Source: Porphyromonadaceae bacterium
GTDB taxonomy: Bacteria; Bacteroidota; Bacteroidia; Bacteroidales; Porphyromonadaceae
Assembly: GCA_030528555.1 (NCBI GenBank)
Contig: JAUMYQ010000009.1
Span: 1-64,000 of the forward strand
Length of the DNA stretch: 64,000 nucleotides
Direction of reading: 5' to 3'
Under the pieces are notes generated by a model. It searched no databases and was not told the origin of the DNA. It saw only the letters and a program-made list of their open reading frames with translations. Shown here piece by piece: positions 9,588-18,557 of the stretch (the stretch's first letter is position 1; each line of letters starts with the position of its first letter). Position numbers and translations under genes: made by a program.

Positions 9588-9746
9588 ATGAATAAGGAAC
9601 AACTAACCTACAGTGCTCCCAGCTTGGAAGCTTATGCGATGAGTGATACGACCCATCTATTGTCGGCCCTATCCCTGGCGGGAGACCTCAAAGATTACGA
9701 CGAGGGCGGGGACTATGATGGAGTATATTCATCAACTCCAGTTTAA
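9588..9746 (+). CDS. Small 52-aa protein upstream of a surface lipoprotein
   Basis: The ORF begins MNKEQLTYSAPSLEAYAM and ends GGDYDGVYSSTPV. It has no signal peptide or membrane segment. The C-terminal half is acidic and rich in Gly, Asp and Tyr (KDYDEGGDYDG). Only 12 bp separate its stop from the next ATG, so it is very likely translated from the same mRNA as the lipoprotein. Bacteroidota genomes often carry such short Y/P-start, acidic-Gly-tail peptides near surface-protein genes; that comparison is from memory. Function is unknown. It could be a precursor peptide, a chaperone-like partner or a leader regulating the lipoprotein gene. Confidence 0.6.
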   Translation: MNKEQLTYSAPSLEAYAMSDTTHLLSALSLAGDLKDYDEGGDYDGVYSSTPV

Positions 9747-9758
9747 AAGTGAAGCTTT

Positions 9759-11126
9759 ATGAACAAGAAGTACTATATCCTCTTTGCCTCGGCTCTCTTA
9801 GCTCTCGGGGCATGCAGCAAGGTAGAGGAGGAGCCCGCAGGCAATATCGAGGATCAAGGTAAGCCTTTACGAATAAATATCACAGGAAGCTTTGAACAAC
9901 CCGAGTGGGTGCATGTAGACAATGAGCACGCTATGCGCAACTTTGTGCTACGCCCCAATCAGGCTGGATACCCTAAGATCGTGCTTACCTCTCTTGAGGG
10001 CAAAGCCGAGGGGTTTGAGGCCTATCCCTCCATCGTACACCTATATAACAGTCAAGGGAAAACGATGGACTACCGCCTCGAGGTGGAGGACGATCTCAAC
10101 CCTTCAAGTGATGAGTCTGACAAAGTCAAAGGAAACAACAAAATCGTAGGAGCAAGTAACGAAGAGAAAGGTACCTCACGTATTGTTAAGAGGGATGGTA
10201 GCTACCGAGTACAGGTAGGTTTCGAGACTTCGGGCAAGAGAGGCTTCTCTTCTGGGTCGAGCAAGAAGGCAGATGTTGTCTATCCATCTCCATACAATGA
10301 TAGCGAATACTATGTCTTTGTGGCTCTTAATCCCAAACATCGCGACCATCCACAGTCAAATCACCGCATCTACTATCCATATGAACATAGGGTAGTTGGT
10401 GATAACTCATCCACTCCATCTATGCCAGCCCTCAAGCATACTATCGGAGATTACGAAGTGGCTAGACCCTCCAATGTGAGCAAAGAGCGTGATAATCATG
10501 ATGGATTTGTTATACCTGTCTTCTCGGACTTTCATAGGAGGGTTACAAAAACTAACGACAACCTCCTTCAGGTGGAGACACAGTTTCATATGAGCGGTGT
10601 CTTGGTGGCCCTTAAGCTAGACAATCGCACTGGGCGTGATATCATCGTCAAGAGGCTACGTACACGCAGCAATGACTTGTCTTATTCTGGTTACTATGAA
10701 CTCTGGGACTTTGACTGGTGCAATCCCAAAACAGGGCCCAATCAACGCTTTCATCCAACGGCAGGGCCTATCTTCGTCAGATACGACTCCCCCGACTTTA
10801 CCAGAGGACGTGCGCGCGTCTATACCTATGACGTGAAGGATGCCTCAGGAGCGAGAGATTATAGTCTGTCGGCAAGGAGCAGCTCTCCTGGACGATTCTA
10901 CCTTTGGGGAGCAATCGATGAAGGTAATCCTAGGCATGGAAAGGCCTCCAGATATGATGGCCCCTGGCACACACTTATGGAGATAGAGTATGCCTACGCT
11001 AATCAACCTAATAGGGTAGTTAGGTCGGCTACGGTGGACATTACCCCCACATACACCACCAAAAGACGTTTCGAGTATGGCAAAGCTTACCTTGTAACGC
11101 TCCCTATAAAGGAGGCGGGCTCCTAA
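9759..11126 (+). CDS. Surface lipoprotein, fimbrillin-like or unknown
   Basis: The N terminus MNKKYYILFASALLALGACSK is a lipoprotein signal with lipobox LGAC, giving a lipid-anchored Cys at residue 19. An acidic stretch (KVEEEPAGNIEDQ) follows, resembling Bacteroidota surface-export tails. The rest of the 455 aa has a beta-rich, low-hydrophobicity character with many Tyr, Asn and Ser, ending in a strand-rich segment (RRFEYGKAYLVTLPI). This layout is like Bacteroidota fimbrillin-associated or DUF4906-type proteins, but I recognise no diagnostic motif. It forms a two-gene unit with the 52-aa ORF and ends at a strong terminator. Confidence 0.65.
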   Translation: MNKKYYILFASALLALGACSKVEEEPAGNIEDQGKPLRINITGSFEQPEWVHVDNEHAMRNFVLRPNQAGYPKIVLTSLEGKAEGFEAYPSIVHLYNSQGKTMDYRLEVEDDLNPSSDESDKVKGNNKIVGASNEEKGTSRIVKRDGSYRVQVGFETSGKRGFSSGSSKKADVVYPSPYNDSEYYVFVALNPKHRDHPQSNHRIYYPYEHRVVGDNSSTPSMPALKHTIGDYEVARPSNVSKERDNHDGFVIPVFSDFHRRVTKTNDNLLQVETQFHMSGVLVALKLDNRTGRDIIVKRLRTRSNDLSYSGYYELWDFDWCNPKTGPNQRFHPTAGPIFVRYDSPDFTRGRARVYTYDVKDASGARDYSLSARSSSPGRFYLWGAIDEGNPRHGKASRYDGPWHTLMEIEYAYANQPNRVVRSATVDITPTYTTKRRFEYGKAYLVTLPIKEAGS

Positions 11127-11154
11127 ACAAGCTCTATTACATCTTAAGAATATC

Positions 11155-11191
11155 TAGGCGGCACCAAGTACAATTTACCTGGTGCCGCCTA
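11155..11191 (+). terminator. Terminator after the surface lipoprotein gene
   Basis: The perfect 12-bp stem TAGGCGGCACCA/TGGTGCCGCCTA has a 13-base loop and is followed by ATTTTTGC. This is a classical intrinsic terminator. Confidence 0.88.
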
Positions 11192-11268
11192 ATTTTTGCT
11201 TCCCATACTCCCAACCTATAGTATGTCTCTTGAGGGGATTTTGCCTCAAAAGCTTAGGGGCGAATAAG

Positions 11269-11276
11269 TATATTTG
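11269..11276 (+). promoter_or_regulatory. -7 promoter box for the alpha-2-macroglobulin-like gene
   Basis: TATATTTG matches TAnnTTTG, 36 bp before the ATG at 11313. A TTTG lies at 11240-11243, but the 25-bp gap is longer than the usual 19-21. Confidence 0.5.
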
Positions 11277-11312
11277 TGGGAGTAGTACAATCGTATCACG
11301 AGTTTTTTGATT

Positions 11313-14300
11313 ATGAGTAGGTTCGTCCGATATACTGCACTAAGCCTAGGGCTGCTCGCCTTGATGGGAAAACCGTTCGAGGGGCAGGGGCAGAAGCAAG
11401 CGAGTAAGCAGGCAAAGACCACAGCGCAGAGCGCAACAGCTATGAAGGCTAACGTAGAGTACAAAAATAAAGTAACCACGCTTGTGGAGCGTATCCGTAA
11501 GGCGAGGCGTAAAGACCGCCCCAAGGATGCGCTGTGCGCTCTCGGGGAGCTGGAGCAGCTAGCCGAGGCGCAGCAGTCCCTCGGGACGCTGATGCACACC
11601 ATCGAGCTGCGTGAGGAGGTCGCGAGCAGGATAGATGCCGAGGAGGCACGCCTCACTCGGGTGGCTGCCTACGAGCGGCTCTCTGGGCTGCCAGGGCTTA
11701 CGCCTACGGCACGCGCCCTTGTGCGCATTCATCAGCTGCATTATTATTTGGAGGTTTATGGCGATGTTTATTACGACCTCGAGCAGTTGCGTCCCACTGC
11801 AGAGGGAGCGGATGAGGTCTTCCCCTATAAATCTATAGAGGGCTACCGCAAGAAATGCCTCGCCTTGCTCGGTGAAATTGAGAGCCTCGCTCCTCTCTCT
11901 GCCACTACCGCCCCCTATGAGCCTTGGGCAGAACTGAATCCCCTCGTCCTAACGAGGGGTGGGGCTTGGCGTGGTACGCTCGCCTCCGATCTGTTTACGG
12001 GCTATGACGATGATGACGGTCTCATACGATCTCAAATGCTCGCCCTCCTTGAGCGGTATATCGAGAGCGCGAAGACTCCGAGCGAGCAGATGCACGCCTC
12101 TTGGTCGAGGCTAGATATGTTGCCCAAGGCGACAGCCGACGATTACCTCGCTTTCCTCGATCGCTATGAGCAGATGCCCGAAGCTTTCTCTTACCTCCGC
12201 TCGGCTCTAGACCGTGCCTATTTAGATGCTAAGAAGCGCAGCGCACGCCTGTATATGGCGCATTTGCACAGGTTGATGAGCCTGTCCTACCTCTCTGTCG
12301 AGCAAAAGAAGCGGCTTAAAGAGCGAGAGGAGGAGCTGACCAGCCCCTCGCTCTATGCGAACCTCCGCTATCTTGTGACCGTGCCGAGCAAGCGCAAGAC
12401 GCAGATCATCCTCTCTCACGCCTTTGTGCGGAATGTTGTGATCGAGGTGTTTCGCCTGCCACAGATCGTAGACCGCCCCGAGGATTGGAAGCCCCGAGCT
12501 GGCGATCCTCCTCAGTGGACGAAGACCTTCGCCCTAGAGCAAGACCCCGAGTGGCATAGCAAGACCGACACGCTCCGTCTCGACCTACACCGCACGGGCT
12601 ACTACTGCCTGCGCCTCACCAGCCCAGAGATTAAGGAGCGTCAGCCTATACTCTTGCATTTGCCTGTGACCGATCGGGTCGCCTACCAGCCCCCCCACGC
12701 AGGAGAGATGGGGCGTATACAGTGGCTCGATGCAACAACGGGTGCGCCTGTGATCGATGTGCCAGCCCTCAGTTGGGAGAGTAATTGGCACAGGGGCGAG
12801 CTACGTAGGCGCGATGTGCGCTCCCATCGGACGGATGCCCTTGGCTTCGTGACCATAGCGCAAGGCAAGGAGGGGCGTGCTGGCAGTCGGGTGGTGTGCC
12901 TAGAGGACGCTTCCGACCCCATTTTTGCCTCTCTTCGCAGATGGTACGAGGGGGCTTGGGGGGAGAGCTATACGGCTGCGATGCTGACCACCGACCGAGC
13001 CGTCTATGCCGAGGGGCAGACGCTCCACCTCTACGGCTACTTAGGGCGACAAGCTAGGCGTGTTGAGGAGGCACAGACGCTCGGGGGACAGACCTGCCAG
13101 CTCATCATCTATTCGCCCCAAGGCGAGGAGATCAAGACAGCTGAGGTCACCACCGATAGCTTCGGGCGGTTTACCCTCGACTATACCCTCCCTCGGGGTA
13201 TACTCCTCGGTCACTATCGGGCGGTGTGTCGCTGGGGCGATGGGCAGGGAGAGCAGGCGACCTCATTCCGAGTAGAGGCGTATCAGAAGCCGACCTTCGA
13301 GCTACATCTGACCGTCCCCACGGAGGCACTTCGCCTTGGAGACAGCGTACAGATACCTATTGAGGCAAGGGAGCTAACGGGTGCCGCCCTCGAGAGCGTA
13401 CGCCTCGAGGTGCAGACGACTGTGAGGCGCAACCGATGGTGGCGTTGGAGTTTGCGGCAGCGTACCGAGGAGCTACCCCTCGTGCAACTCATGACAGACA
13501 AGGAGGGGCAGGCGATGCATGCCCTCAAGCTCTCGCCCCTCTCTGCGGACGAAGAGGACGACGCTGAAGAGCAGGGCGGGCATCGGTGGAACGACCACTA
13601 TACCTACGACATCAGCCTGCGTGCAATAGCACCCTCGGGCGAGGTGGCGCACGAGCAGCTGCGCCTCAGTGTTGGGCGTGAGCTGGCAAGCGTGAGCCTA
13701 GAGATGCCTAGCCACATCGAGCGCACCACCCTCAGTGGGTCACTCTGCTTCAAGAGCCACACCCCACAGGGTAGGGAGGTAAGCCAAAGGGTAGCCTACG
13801 ACATTGTGGGCTACAGTGATCTGGAGCGTGTGCTGTGCTCGGGCGAAGCCGTGACGAATAAGCCCATCGACCTCAAGGATCTGCTCCGTGATCTGCCCTC
13901 AGGGCGGTACACGCTGCGCTATCGGCAGGCAGAGCTGAGTGGCCCAGAAGACAAGGGCGAGCAATACATCTTTAGGCTCTATGGAGTGGAGGATAAGGCG
14001 CTCCCAAGTGCTGAACCGCTAGAGCTATTCACGCTCAGCACGACCTACGAGGGGGGCGCAAGCCCTGCGGTCTTCTACGGCACAGCTCTCGGCAATGCCT
14101 ACATCTACTGCCAAGTGCGGTGCGACGATGAGCTGCTGCCCACACGCCTCTTGCGCCCCAGCTCGGGGCAGCTCTGCCGCCTTGACTTAGAGCTTGGGGC
14201 GCGTAAGCCCGAGCGCATTGGCGTGCTGCTCTACACGGCTCGTGAGGGCGTTGTCCTACAGAAGACGCTGGACCTCACGCGGCAGCTGCCCAGCCGTGAG

Positions 14301-17033
14301 CTAGATATAGAGGTGAGGAGCTTCCGCGACCGCACCACGCCTGGGGCAACAGAGGAGATTAGCGTACGTATCAGCCGTGAGGGGAAGCCCGTGCGTGCTG
14401 CCCTAGCGGCGTGGATGTACGACGAGGCACTGGAGCAGATTGCCCCCCTCTCGGTTCATCCCTTGAGGGCAACGCCCATCCTGCCCCCTGCCATCAGTCA
14501 GGGCTACCCCCTTATTAGAGCAAGAGATGTAGAGATGTTGCTATCTGAGTACGCTATGGAAGGAGACTTTAGTGCATCCCTCTATGGCGCATCCCAAGAG
14601 GCACTGATGGGATCTGCTGCTGGCGTTGATATGGCGGAGGCGGCAGCTGCCTCGCTCCAAGAGGTTGTGGTGCGAGGGCTTGCCCCGATGGCGATGCGCT
14701 CGGCCAAGATGGTAGCGCCCTCTGCTGCCCATGAGGCGCGCTTGGCTGTGCGGGGCGACTTTGCCGAGACGGCATTCTTTCGCCCGATGCTCACAACGAA
14801 TGCCGTGGGCGAGGCGATCTGGAGCTATCGTGTCCCCGACAACCTTACTCGCTGGCGGCTTTGCCTCCTGGCACATACCGAGGATCTCAGTGCAGGCTAC
14901 GCTCAGCGGTCAGTCGAGGTCTACCGCCCTCTGATGCTCAAGCCCTACTTGCCACGCCTCCTGCGCCAAGGCGATGAGGCGAGCCTTGCCGCTACGCTCA
15001 GGAGCGAAGCCGATAAACCGCTTAAAGGGGCGTGCGTCCTCGAGCTGTACGAGCCTCGGAGCGAGCGTATGCTGCGCCGAGTGGATCAGCCCTTTAGCCT
15101 TGCCCCCAAGGCGAGTACCTCGCTGCGCTTCGACCTCGCTCAGCTGCCCGAGGGGCTTGACTCCGTGGGCGTGCGCCTCACGGCAAAGGCTGGGGCGTGG
15201 AGCGATGGCGAGCAGCACCTCCTGCCCATCCTACCAGCCGTGCAACCCACGGTGCGCAGCCTAAGCATTACCCACGATGGGGGGCTACCGCTAGACCTCA
15301 ATCTCTCGCCCCTCTATCCCTCTACGGGCTTCATCCCCGAGGTAGGGCGTATCGAGGTGCGCCTAGAGAGCCATCCGCTCCTGCTTGCCCTCGAAGCCTT
15401 GCCCGTCCTCTTCGAACCCAATAGCGAGGATGCCATCAGCCTAAGTGCTGGCCTGCACGCTGCCGCCATTCGGGATCGAGTGCTTCGGCTCCCAGGGCTG
15501 GCGAGCTGGCTACAGGAGCGCAGCGAGGGGCAGGGCGGCATCCGCACCGACCGAGATAGTTTGCTTGCTACGACTACGGGGCAGACCCCATGGAGCAAGC
15601 TCCTCAAGGGGGACGATGAGGCTGGGCGTAGGGTGCTAGCCTACCTCCAACGAGACGAGCGCACAAGGGCGCAGGAGGCAGAGAAGCTCCTGGGCTCACT
15701 CGCCAAACTACAGGACGAGGCAGGCGGTTGGAGCTGGTACCCCGGCATGCGCCCCTCGCCTAGCCTTACCCTTATGATGATGCGCCAGCTGCTGCATGCC
15801 GATGGGCTTAGAAGTCCGCTATTGGATAGCATGCTGCGCAAGGGCTGGCAGGCGCTCGATGCCGAGCTGGTCGAGCAGCGCAAGCAGGTACTCGATGCCG
15901 AGTGCAAGCACAAGACTACGGTGCAGATCGCCGATGGCACGCTCGAGCAGCTCTACCTCATTGCTCGCTCGGGGCATAGCCCGAGGGGCGCAGCACGCAC
16001 GGCTTACGACTTCTTCTTGGACCGCTTGCGGAGTGAGGTGCATAGCCTCCCCCTCTATGCCAAGCCAAGGGCTGCCCTTGCCCTTGCGCCAAGGGATAGG
16101 AAGCTCGCAGGCGAACTGCTCGAGAGCCTGCGCCAGCACCTTAGCTCTACAGGTGGGGGGCTGTACTATGCGAACTTTGGCACGCGCTCCTACTGGTGGT
16201 ACAACCGCCTGTACACGATGCAGACCGAGACCATAGCCGCCCTCGCTGCCCTTGCGCCCCAAGACCACGACACCCTCGGAGGGCTGCAACGTTGGCTGCT
16301 CGGGCAGAAGCGAGGCGTGCGCTGGGAGAGTACGCTCGCCACAAGCGAAGCAATCGCTGCCCTCACCCTTGCTAGCCCCCCAAGTGACCTCACGAGGGTG
16401 CGTACCTCTAGGCTAGAGCTAATCGATGCTCGGGGAGGGGTAACCACAGTCGAGGGCGAACGACCCAGCATCGTGCAGGGCTTTAGCCGAGAGAGCTACC
16501 CCAAGACGCTCAAGCTAAGCACGAGTGCCGAGGGGCAGGTGTGGGGCGTGGCTTCGGCTCGCTATAGCCTGCCCATCACGGAAGACACCGCCTCGGGGGA
16601 TGTGCTGCGTGCCGTGCGCCACTACTACCGCCGTATCGAGGTTGAGGGTAAGCAGCAGCTCGTGGAGCTGCACGGGGGCGAAGCCCTCTCTGTGGGGGAT
16701 GTGCTGGTGGTGCGCCTAGAGATTACCCTAGATAGGGCTATGGACTTCGTGCGCCTTGCCGACCCACGCCTCTCCTGTGCCGAGGGTAGGGAGGCACGCT
16801 CGGGCTACGTTTACAGCCCCGAGGCACGGGTAAGCTACTACCTAGAGCATCGGCACGAGGCGATCAACTTCTACTTCGACCAGCTGGATCGGGGGCAGTA
16901 CCTCCTAGAGTATGAGCAGAGCGTGGTGCGCTCTGGGGTGTACCAAGCCCCCTCGGCACACCTGCAGTCGGTCTATGCCCCCGAGTACACCGCCTCTACG
17001 GGCTTCGGGGGGCGCATACGGGTAGAGCCTTAG
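11313..17033 (+). CDS. Alpha-2-macroglobulin-like giant secreted protein lacking the thioester
   Basis: This protein of about 1906 aa starts MSRFVRYTALSLGLLALMG, a signal peptide without a lipobox. An upstream in-frame TTG at 11307 is less likely as start. An MG2-type domain (TDRAVYAEGQTLHLYGYLG) is near residue 557, the alpha-2-macroglobulin domain (FFRPMLTTNAVGEAIWSY) near 1154, and a helical thioester-domain-like toroid with GGWSWYPG near 1471. Where family members have CxEQ, this protein reads EPNSEDAISLSAG (about 1367), so no thioester can form. Such proteins are thought to trap or shield against proteases in the periplasm or at the surface; the role here is inferred. The gene is GC-richer than its surroundings (37 of 60 bases at 15001-15060), as is the next gene. 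Confidence 0.88.
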   Translation: MSRFVRYTALSLGLLALMGKPFEGQGQKQASKQAKTTAQSATAMKANVEYKNKVTTLVERIRKARRKDRPKDALCALGELEQLAEAQQSLGTLMHTIELREEVASRIDAEEARLTRVAAYERLSGLPGLTPTARALVRIHQLHYYLEVYGDVYYDLEQLRPTAEGADEVFPYKSIEGYRKKCLALLGEIESLAPLSATTAPYEPWAELNPLVLTRGGAWRGTLASDLFTGYDDDDGLIRSQMLALLERYIESAKTPSEQMHASWSRLDMLPKATADDYLAFLDRYEQMPEAFSYLRSALDRAYLDAKKRSARLYMAHLHRLMSLSYLSVEQKKRLKEREEELTSPSLYANLRYLVTVPSKRKTQIILSHAFVRNVVIEVFRLPQIVDRPEDWKPRAGDPPQWTKTFALEQDPEWHSKTDTLRLDLHRTGYYCLRLTSPEIKERQPILLHLPVTDRVAYQPPHAGEMGRIQWLDATTGAPVIDVPALSWESNWHRGELRRRDVRSHRTDALGFVTIAQGKEGRAGSRVVCLEDASDPIFASLRRWYEGAWGESYTAAMLTTDRAVYAEGQTLHLYGYLGRQARRVEEAQTLGGQTCQLIIYSPQGEEIKTAEVTTDSFGRFTLDYTLPRGILLGHYRAVCRWGDGQGEQATSFRVEAYQKPTFELHLTVPTEALRLGDSVQIPIEARELTGAALESVRLEVQTTVRRNRWWRWSLRQRTEELPLVQLMTDKEGQAMHALKLSPLSADEEDDAEEQGGHRWNDHYTYDISLRAIAPSGEVAHEQLRLSVGRELASVSLEMPSHIERTTLSGSLCFKSHTPQGREVSQRVAYDIVGYSDLERVLCSGEAVTNKPIDLKDLLRDLPSGRYTLRYRQAELSGPEDKGEQYIFRLYGVEDKALPSAEPLELFTLSTTYEGGASPAVFYGTALGNAYIYCQVRCDDELLPTRLLRPSSGQLCRLDLELGARKPERIGVLLYTAREGVVLQKTLDLTRQLPSRELDIEVRSFRDRTTPGATEEISVRISREGKPVRAALAAWMYDEALEQIAPLSVHPLRATPILPPAISQGYPLIRARDVEMLLSEYAMEGDFSASLYGASQEALMGSAAGVDMAEAAAASLQEVVVRGLAPMAMRSAKMVAPSAAHEARLAVRGDFAETAFFRPMLTTNAVGEAIWSYRVPDNLTRWRLCLLAHTEDLSAGYAQRSVEVYRPLMLKPYLPRLLRQGDEASLAATLRSEADKPLKGACVLELYEPRSERMLRRVDQPFSLAPKASTSLRFDLAQLPEGLDSVGVRLTAKAGAWSDGEQHLLPILPAVQPTVRSLSITHDGGLPLDLNLSPLYPSTGFIPEVGRIEVRLESHPLLLALEALPVLFEPNSEDAISLSAGLHAAAIRDRVLRLPGLASWLQERSEGQGGIRTDRDSLLATTTGQTPWSKLLKGDDEAGRRVLAYLQRDERTRAQEAEKLLGSLAKLQDEAGGWSWYPGMRPSPSLTLMMMRQLLHADGLRSPLLDSMLRKGWQALDAELVEQRKQVLDAECKHKTTVQIADGTLEQLYLIARSGHSPRGAARTAYDFFLDRLRSEVHSLPLYAKPRAALALAPRDRKLAGELLESLRQHLSSTGGGLYYANFGTRSYWWYNRLYTMQTETIAALAALAPQDHDTLGGLQRWLLGQKRGVRWESTLATSEAIAALTLASPPSDLTRVRTSRLELIDARGGVTTVEGERPSIVQGFSRESYPKTLKLSTSAEGQVWGVASARYSLPITEDTASGDVLRAVRHYYRRIEVEGKQQLVELHGGEALSVGDVLVVRLEITLDRAMDFVRLADPRLSCAEGREARSGYVYSPEARVSYYLEHRHEAINFYFDQLDRGQYLLEYEQSVVRSGVYQAPSAHLQSVYAPEYTASTGFGGRIRVEP

Positions 17034-17081
17034 CCCTAGATGCTTAGCCAGATAATAATCATTCACTACACATAACGAAGT

Positions 17082-18434
17082 ATGACGACATTTGATGTAG
17101 CCATCATTGGCGCAGGACCAGGCGGTGCAGATGCCGCAGAGTATGCCGCAGCTCAGGGGCTGTCGGTAGTGCTATTTGAGAAGAACAAGGTGGGGGGCGT
17201 GTGCCTCAATGAGGGCTGTGTGCCTACCAAGACGCTGCTACACTCGGCGCACATCTACGCCAAGGCGAGCGAGGGGCGCAAGTATGCCGTGAGTGCTAGC
17301 GAGGTGAGCCTCGACCTTGGCAAGCTGATGGCGCGCAAGACGAAGATCCTCAAGAAGCTCTCGGCAGGCATCCGCATGGGGCTAGAGCGGCACGGCGTGA
17401 CGCTCGTCATGGAGGCGGCAGAGATTGCCAGCAAAGAGGGCGACATCTTCACGCTGCGAGCAGGGGGCGAAGCCTACACGGCGCGCCACGTCATCCTCGC
17501 CACGGGGTCGGAAGCCTTCATCCCTCCCATCGAGGGGCTGGACGGCGTGCCTTATTGGACGGCAAGGGAGGCGCTAGAGGTCAGCGAGCTGCCCGAGAGC
17601 CTCGCCGTCATCGGTGGGGGCGTCATCGGGATGGAGTTCGTGTCTTTCTTCTCCACGCTGGGCGTTAAGGTAACGGTCATCGAAATGCTGCCCAAGATCT
17701 TGGGGGCAATGGATGGCGAGGTGTCGAGCGAGCTTCAGGCAGCCTTCGCAAAGCGTGGCGTGAAGTTTCACCTCTCCACTCGGGTGCAGCGCATCGAGAA
17801 TGGCGTCATTGTCGCTACGGATGCCGAGGGGCAGGAGCTGCGCCTTGAGGCAGCGCAAATCCTCGTCAGCGTAGGGCGCAGAGCCGTGACCACAGGGCTA
17901 GGGCTGGAGACCCTGGGCGTAGCCATCGAGCGTGGCGCAGTGGTGGCGGATGAGTACCTGCGCACGAGTGTGGCTGGGCTGTATGCCGTGGGCGACATCA
18001 ATGGGCGGTCGATGCTGGCGCACACCGCTACCCGTGAGGGCATTGTGGCGGTCAATCACATCCTTGGGCGCAGCGACCAAATGAGCTATGGGGCGATCCC
18101 AGGCATCGTCTACACCGACCCCGAGGTGGCAGCCGTGGGGCGCACAGAGGAGGAGCTACAAGCCTCGAGTACGCCCTACGAGGTACACAAAGTGCCGATG
18201 AGTATGTCGGGGCGTTTTGTGATCGAGAATGAGATGGTCTCGGGGCTATGCAAGGTGCTGACCGACCCCGAGGGCGTTGTGCTGGGCGTACACATGCTGG
18301 GCAATACGAGTAGCGAGATCCTCGTACCAGCCATTATGGCGGTCGATCGGGGGATGAAGATCTCGGAGCTAGCCAGCTTCGTCTTCCCTCACCCCACCAT
18401 CAGCGAGGTGCTGTGCTCGGCTGCCCTCCACTAA
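17082..18434 (+). CDS. lpdA: Dihydrolipoyl dehydrogenase
   Basis: This FAD flavoprotein reoxidises dihydrolipoamide with NAD in 2-oxoacid dehydrogenase and glycine cleavage complexes. The N-terminal GAGPGGADAAEYAA binds FAD. The redox pair is Cys41 and Cys46 in GGVCLNEGCVPTKT. GGGVIGMEFVSFFSTLG binds NAD, and the catalytic His is in FPHPTISEVL near the C terminus. The 450-aa length is normal and there is no lipoyl domain. It starts 48 bp after the macroglobulin-like gene and shares its high GC, so co-transcription is possible. With gcvT 10 kb upstream it may serve as the glycine-cleavage L protein. Confidence 0.95.
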   Translation: MTTFDVAIIGAGPGGADAAEYAAAQGLSVVLFEKNKVGGVCLNEGCVPTKTLLHSAHIYAKASEGRKYAVSASEVSLDLGKLMARKTKILKKLSAGIRMGLERHGVTLVMEAAEIASKEGDIFTLRAGGEAYTARHVILATGSEAFIPPIEGLDGVPYWTAREALEVSELPESLAVIGGGVIGMEFVSFFSTLGVKVTVIEMLPKILGAMDGEVSSELQAAFAKRGVKFHLSTRVQRIENGVIVATDAEGQELRLEAAQILVSVGRRAVTTGLGLETLGVAIERGAVVADEYLRTSVAGLYAVGDINGRSMLAHTATREGIVAVNHILGRSDQMSYGAIPGIVYTDPEVAAVGRTEEELQASSTPYEVHKVPMSMSGRFVIENEMVSGLCKVLTDPEGVVLGVHMLGNTSSEILVPAIMAVDRGMKISELASFVFPHPTISEVLCSAALH

Positions 18435-18464
18435 TTGCTCTACACGCCACTCATAGAGGAGGGG

Positions 18465-18515
18465 CCCAACAAGGAAGCGAGCCGAGGCAATGCCTCGGCT
18501 CGCTTCCTTGTTGGG
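18465..18515. terminator. 25-bp perfect hairpin after lpdA
   Basis: Arms 18465-18489 and 18491-18515 are perfectly complementary around a single A. It sits between lpdA(+) and the converging DUF349 gene(-), so it can stop both. There is no long T-run on the plus side. Confidence 0.85.
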
Positions 18516-18557
18516 TATATTATGTAGGTGCGTGCCCCACGCTCTAGGATTAGAAGC

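Noticed and set aside
13060-13275. Short Ser/Arg-rich ORFs within the alpha-2-macroglobulin-like gene
   Set aside because: They arise from GC-rich codon usage, which removes stops from the other frames.
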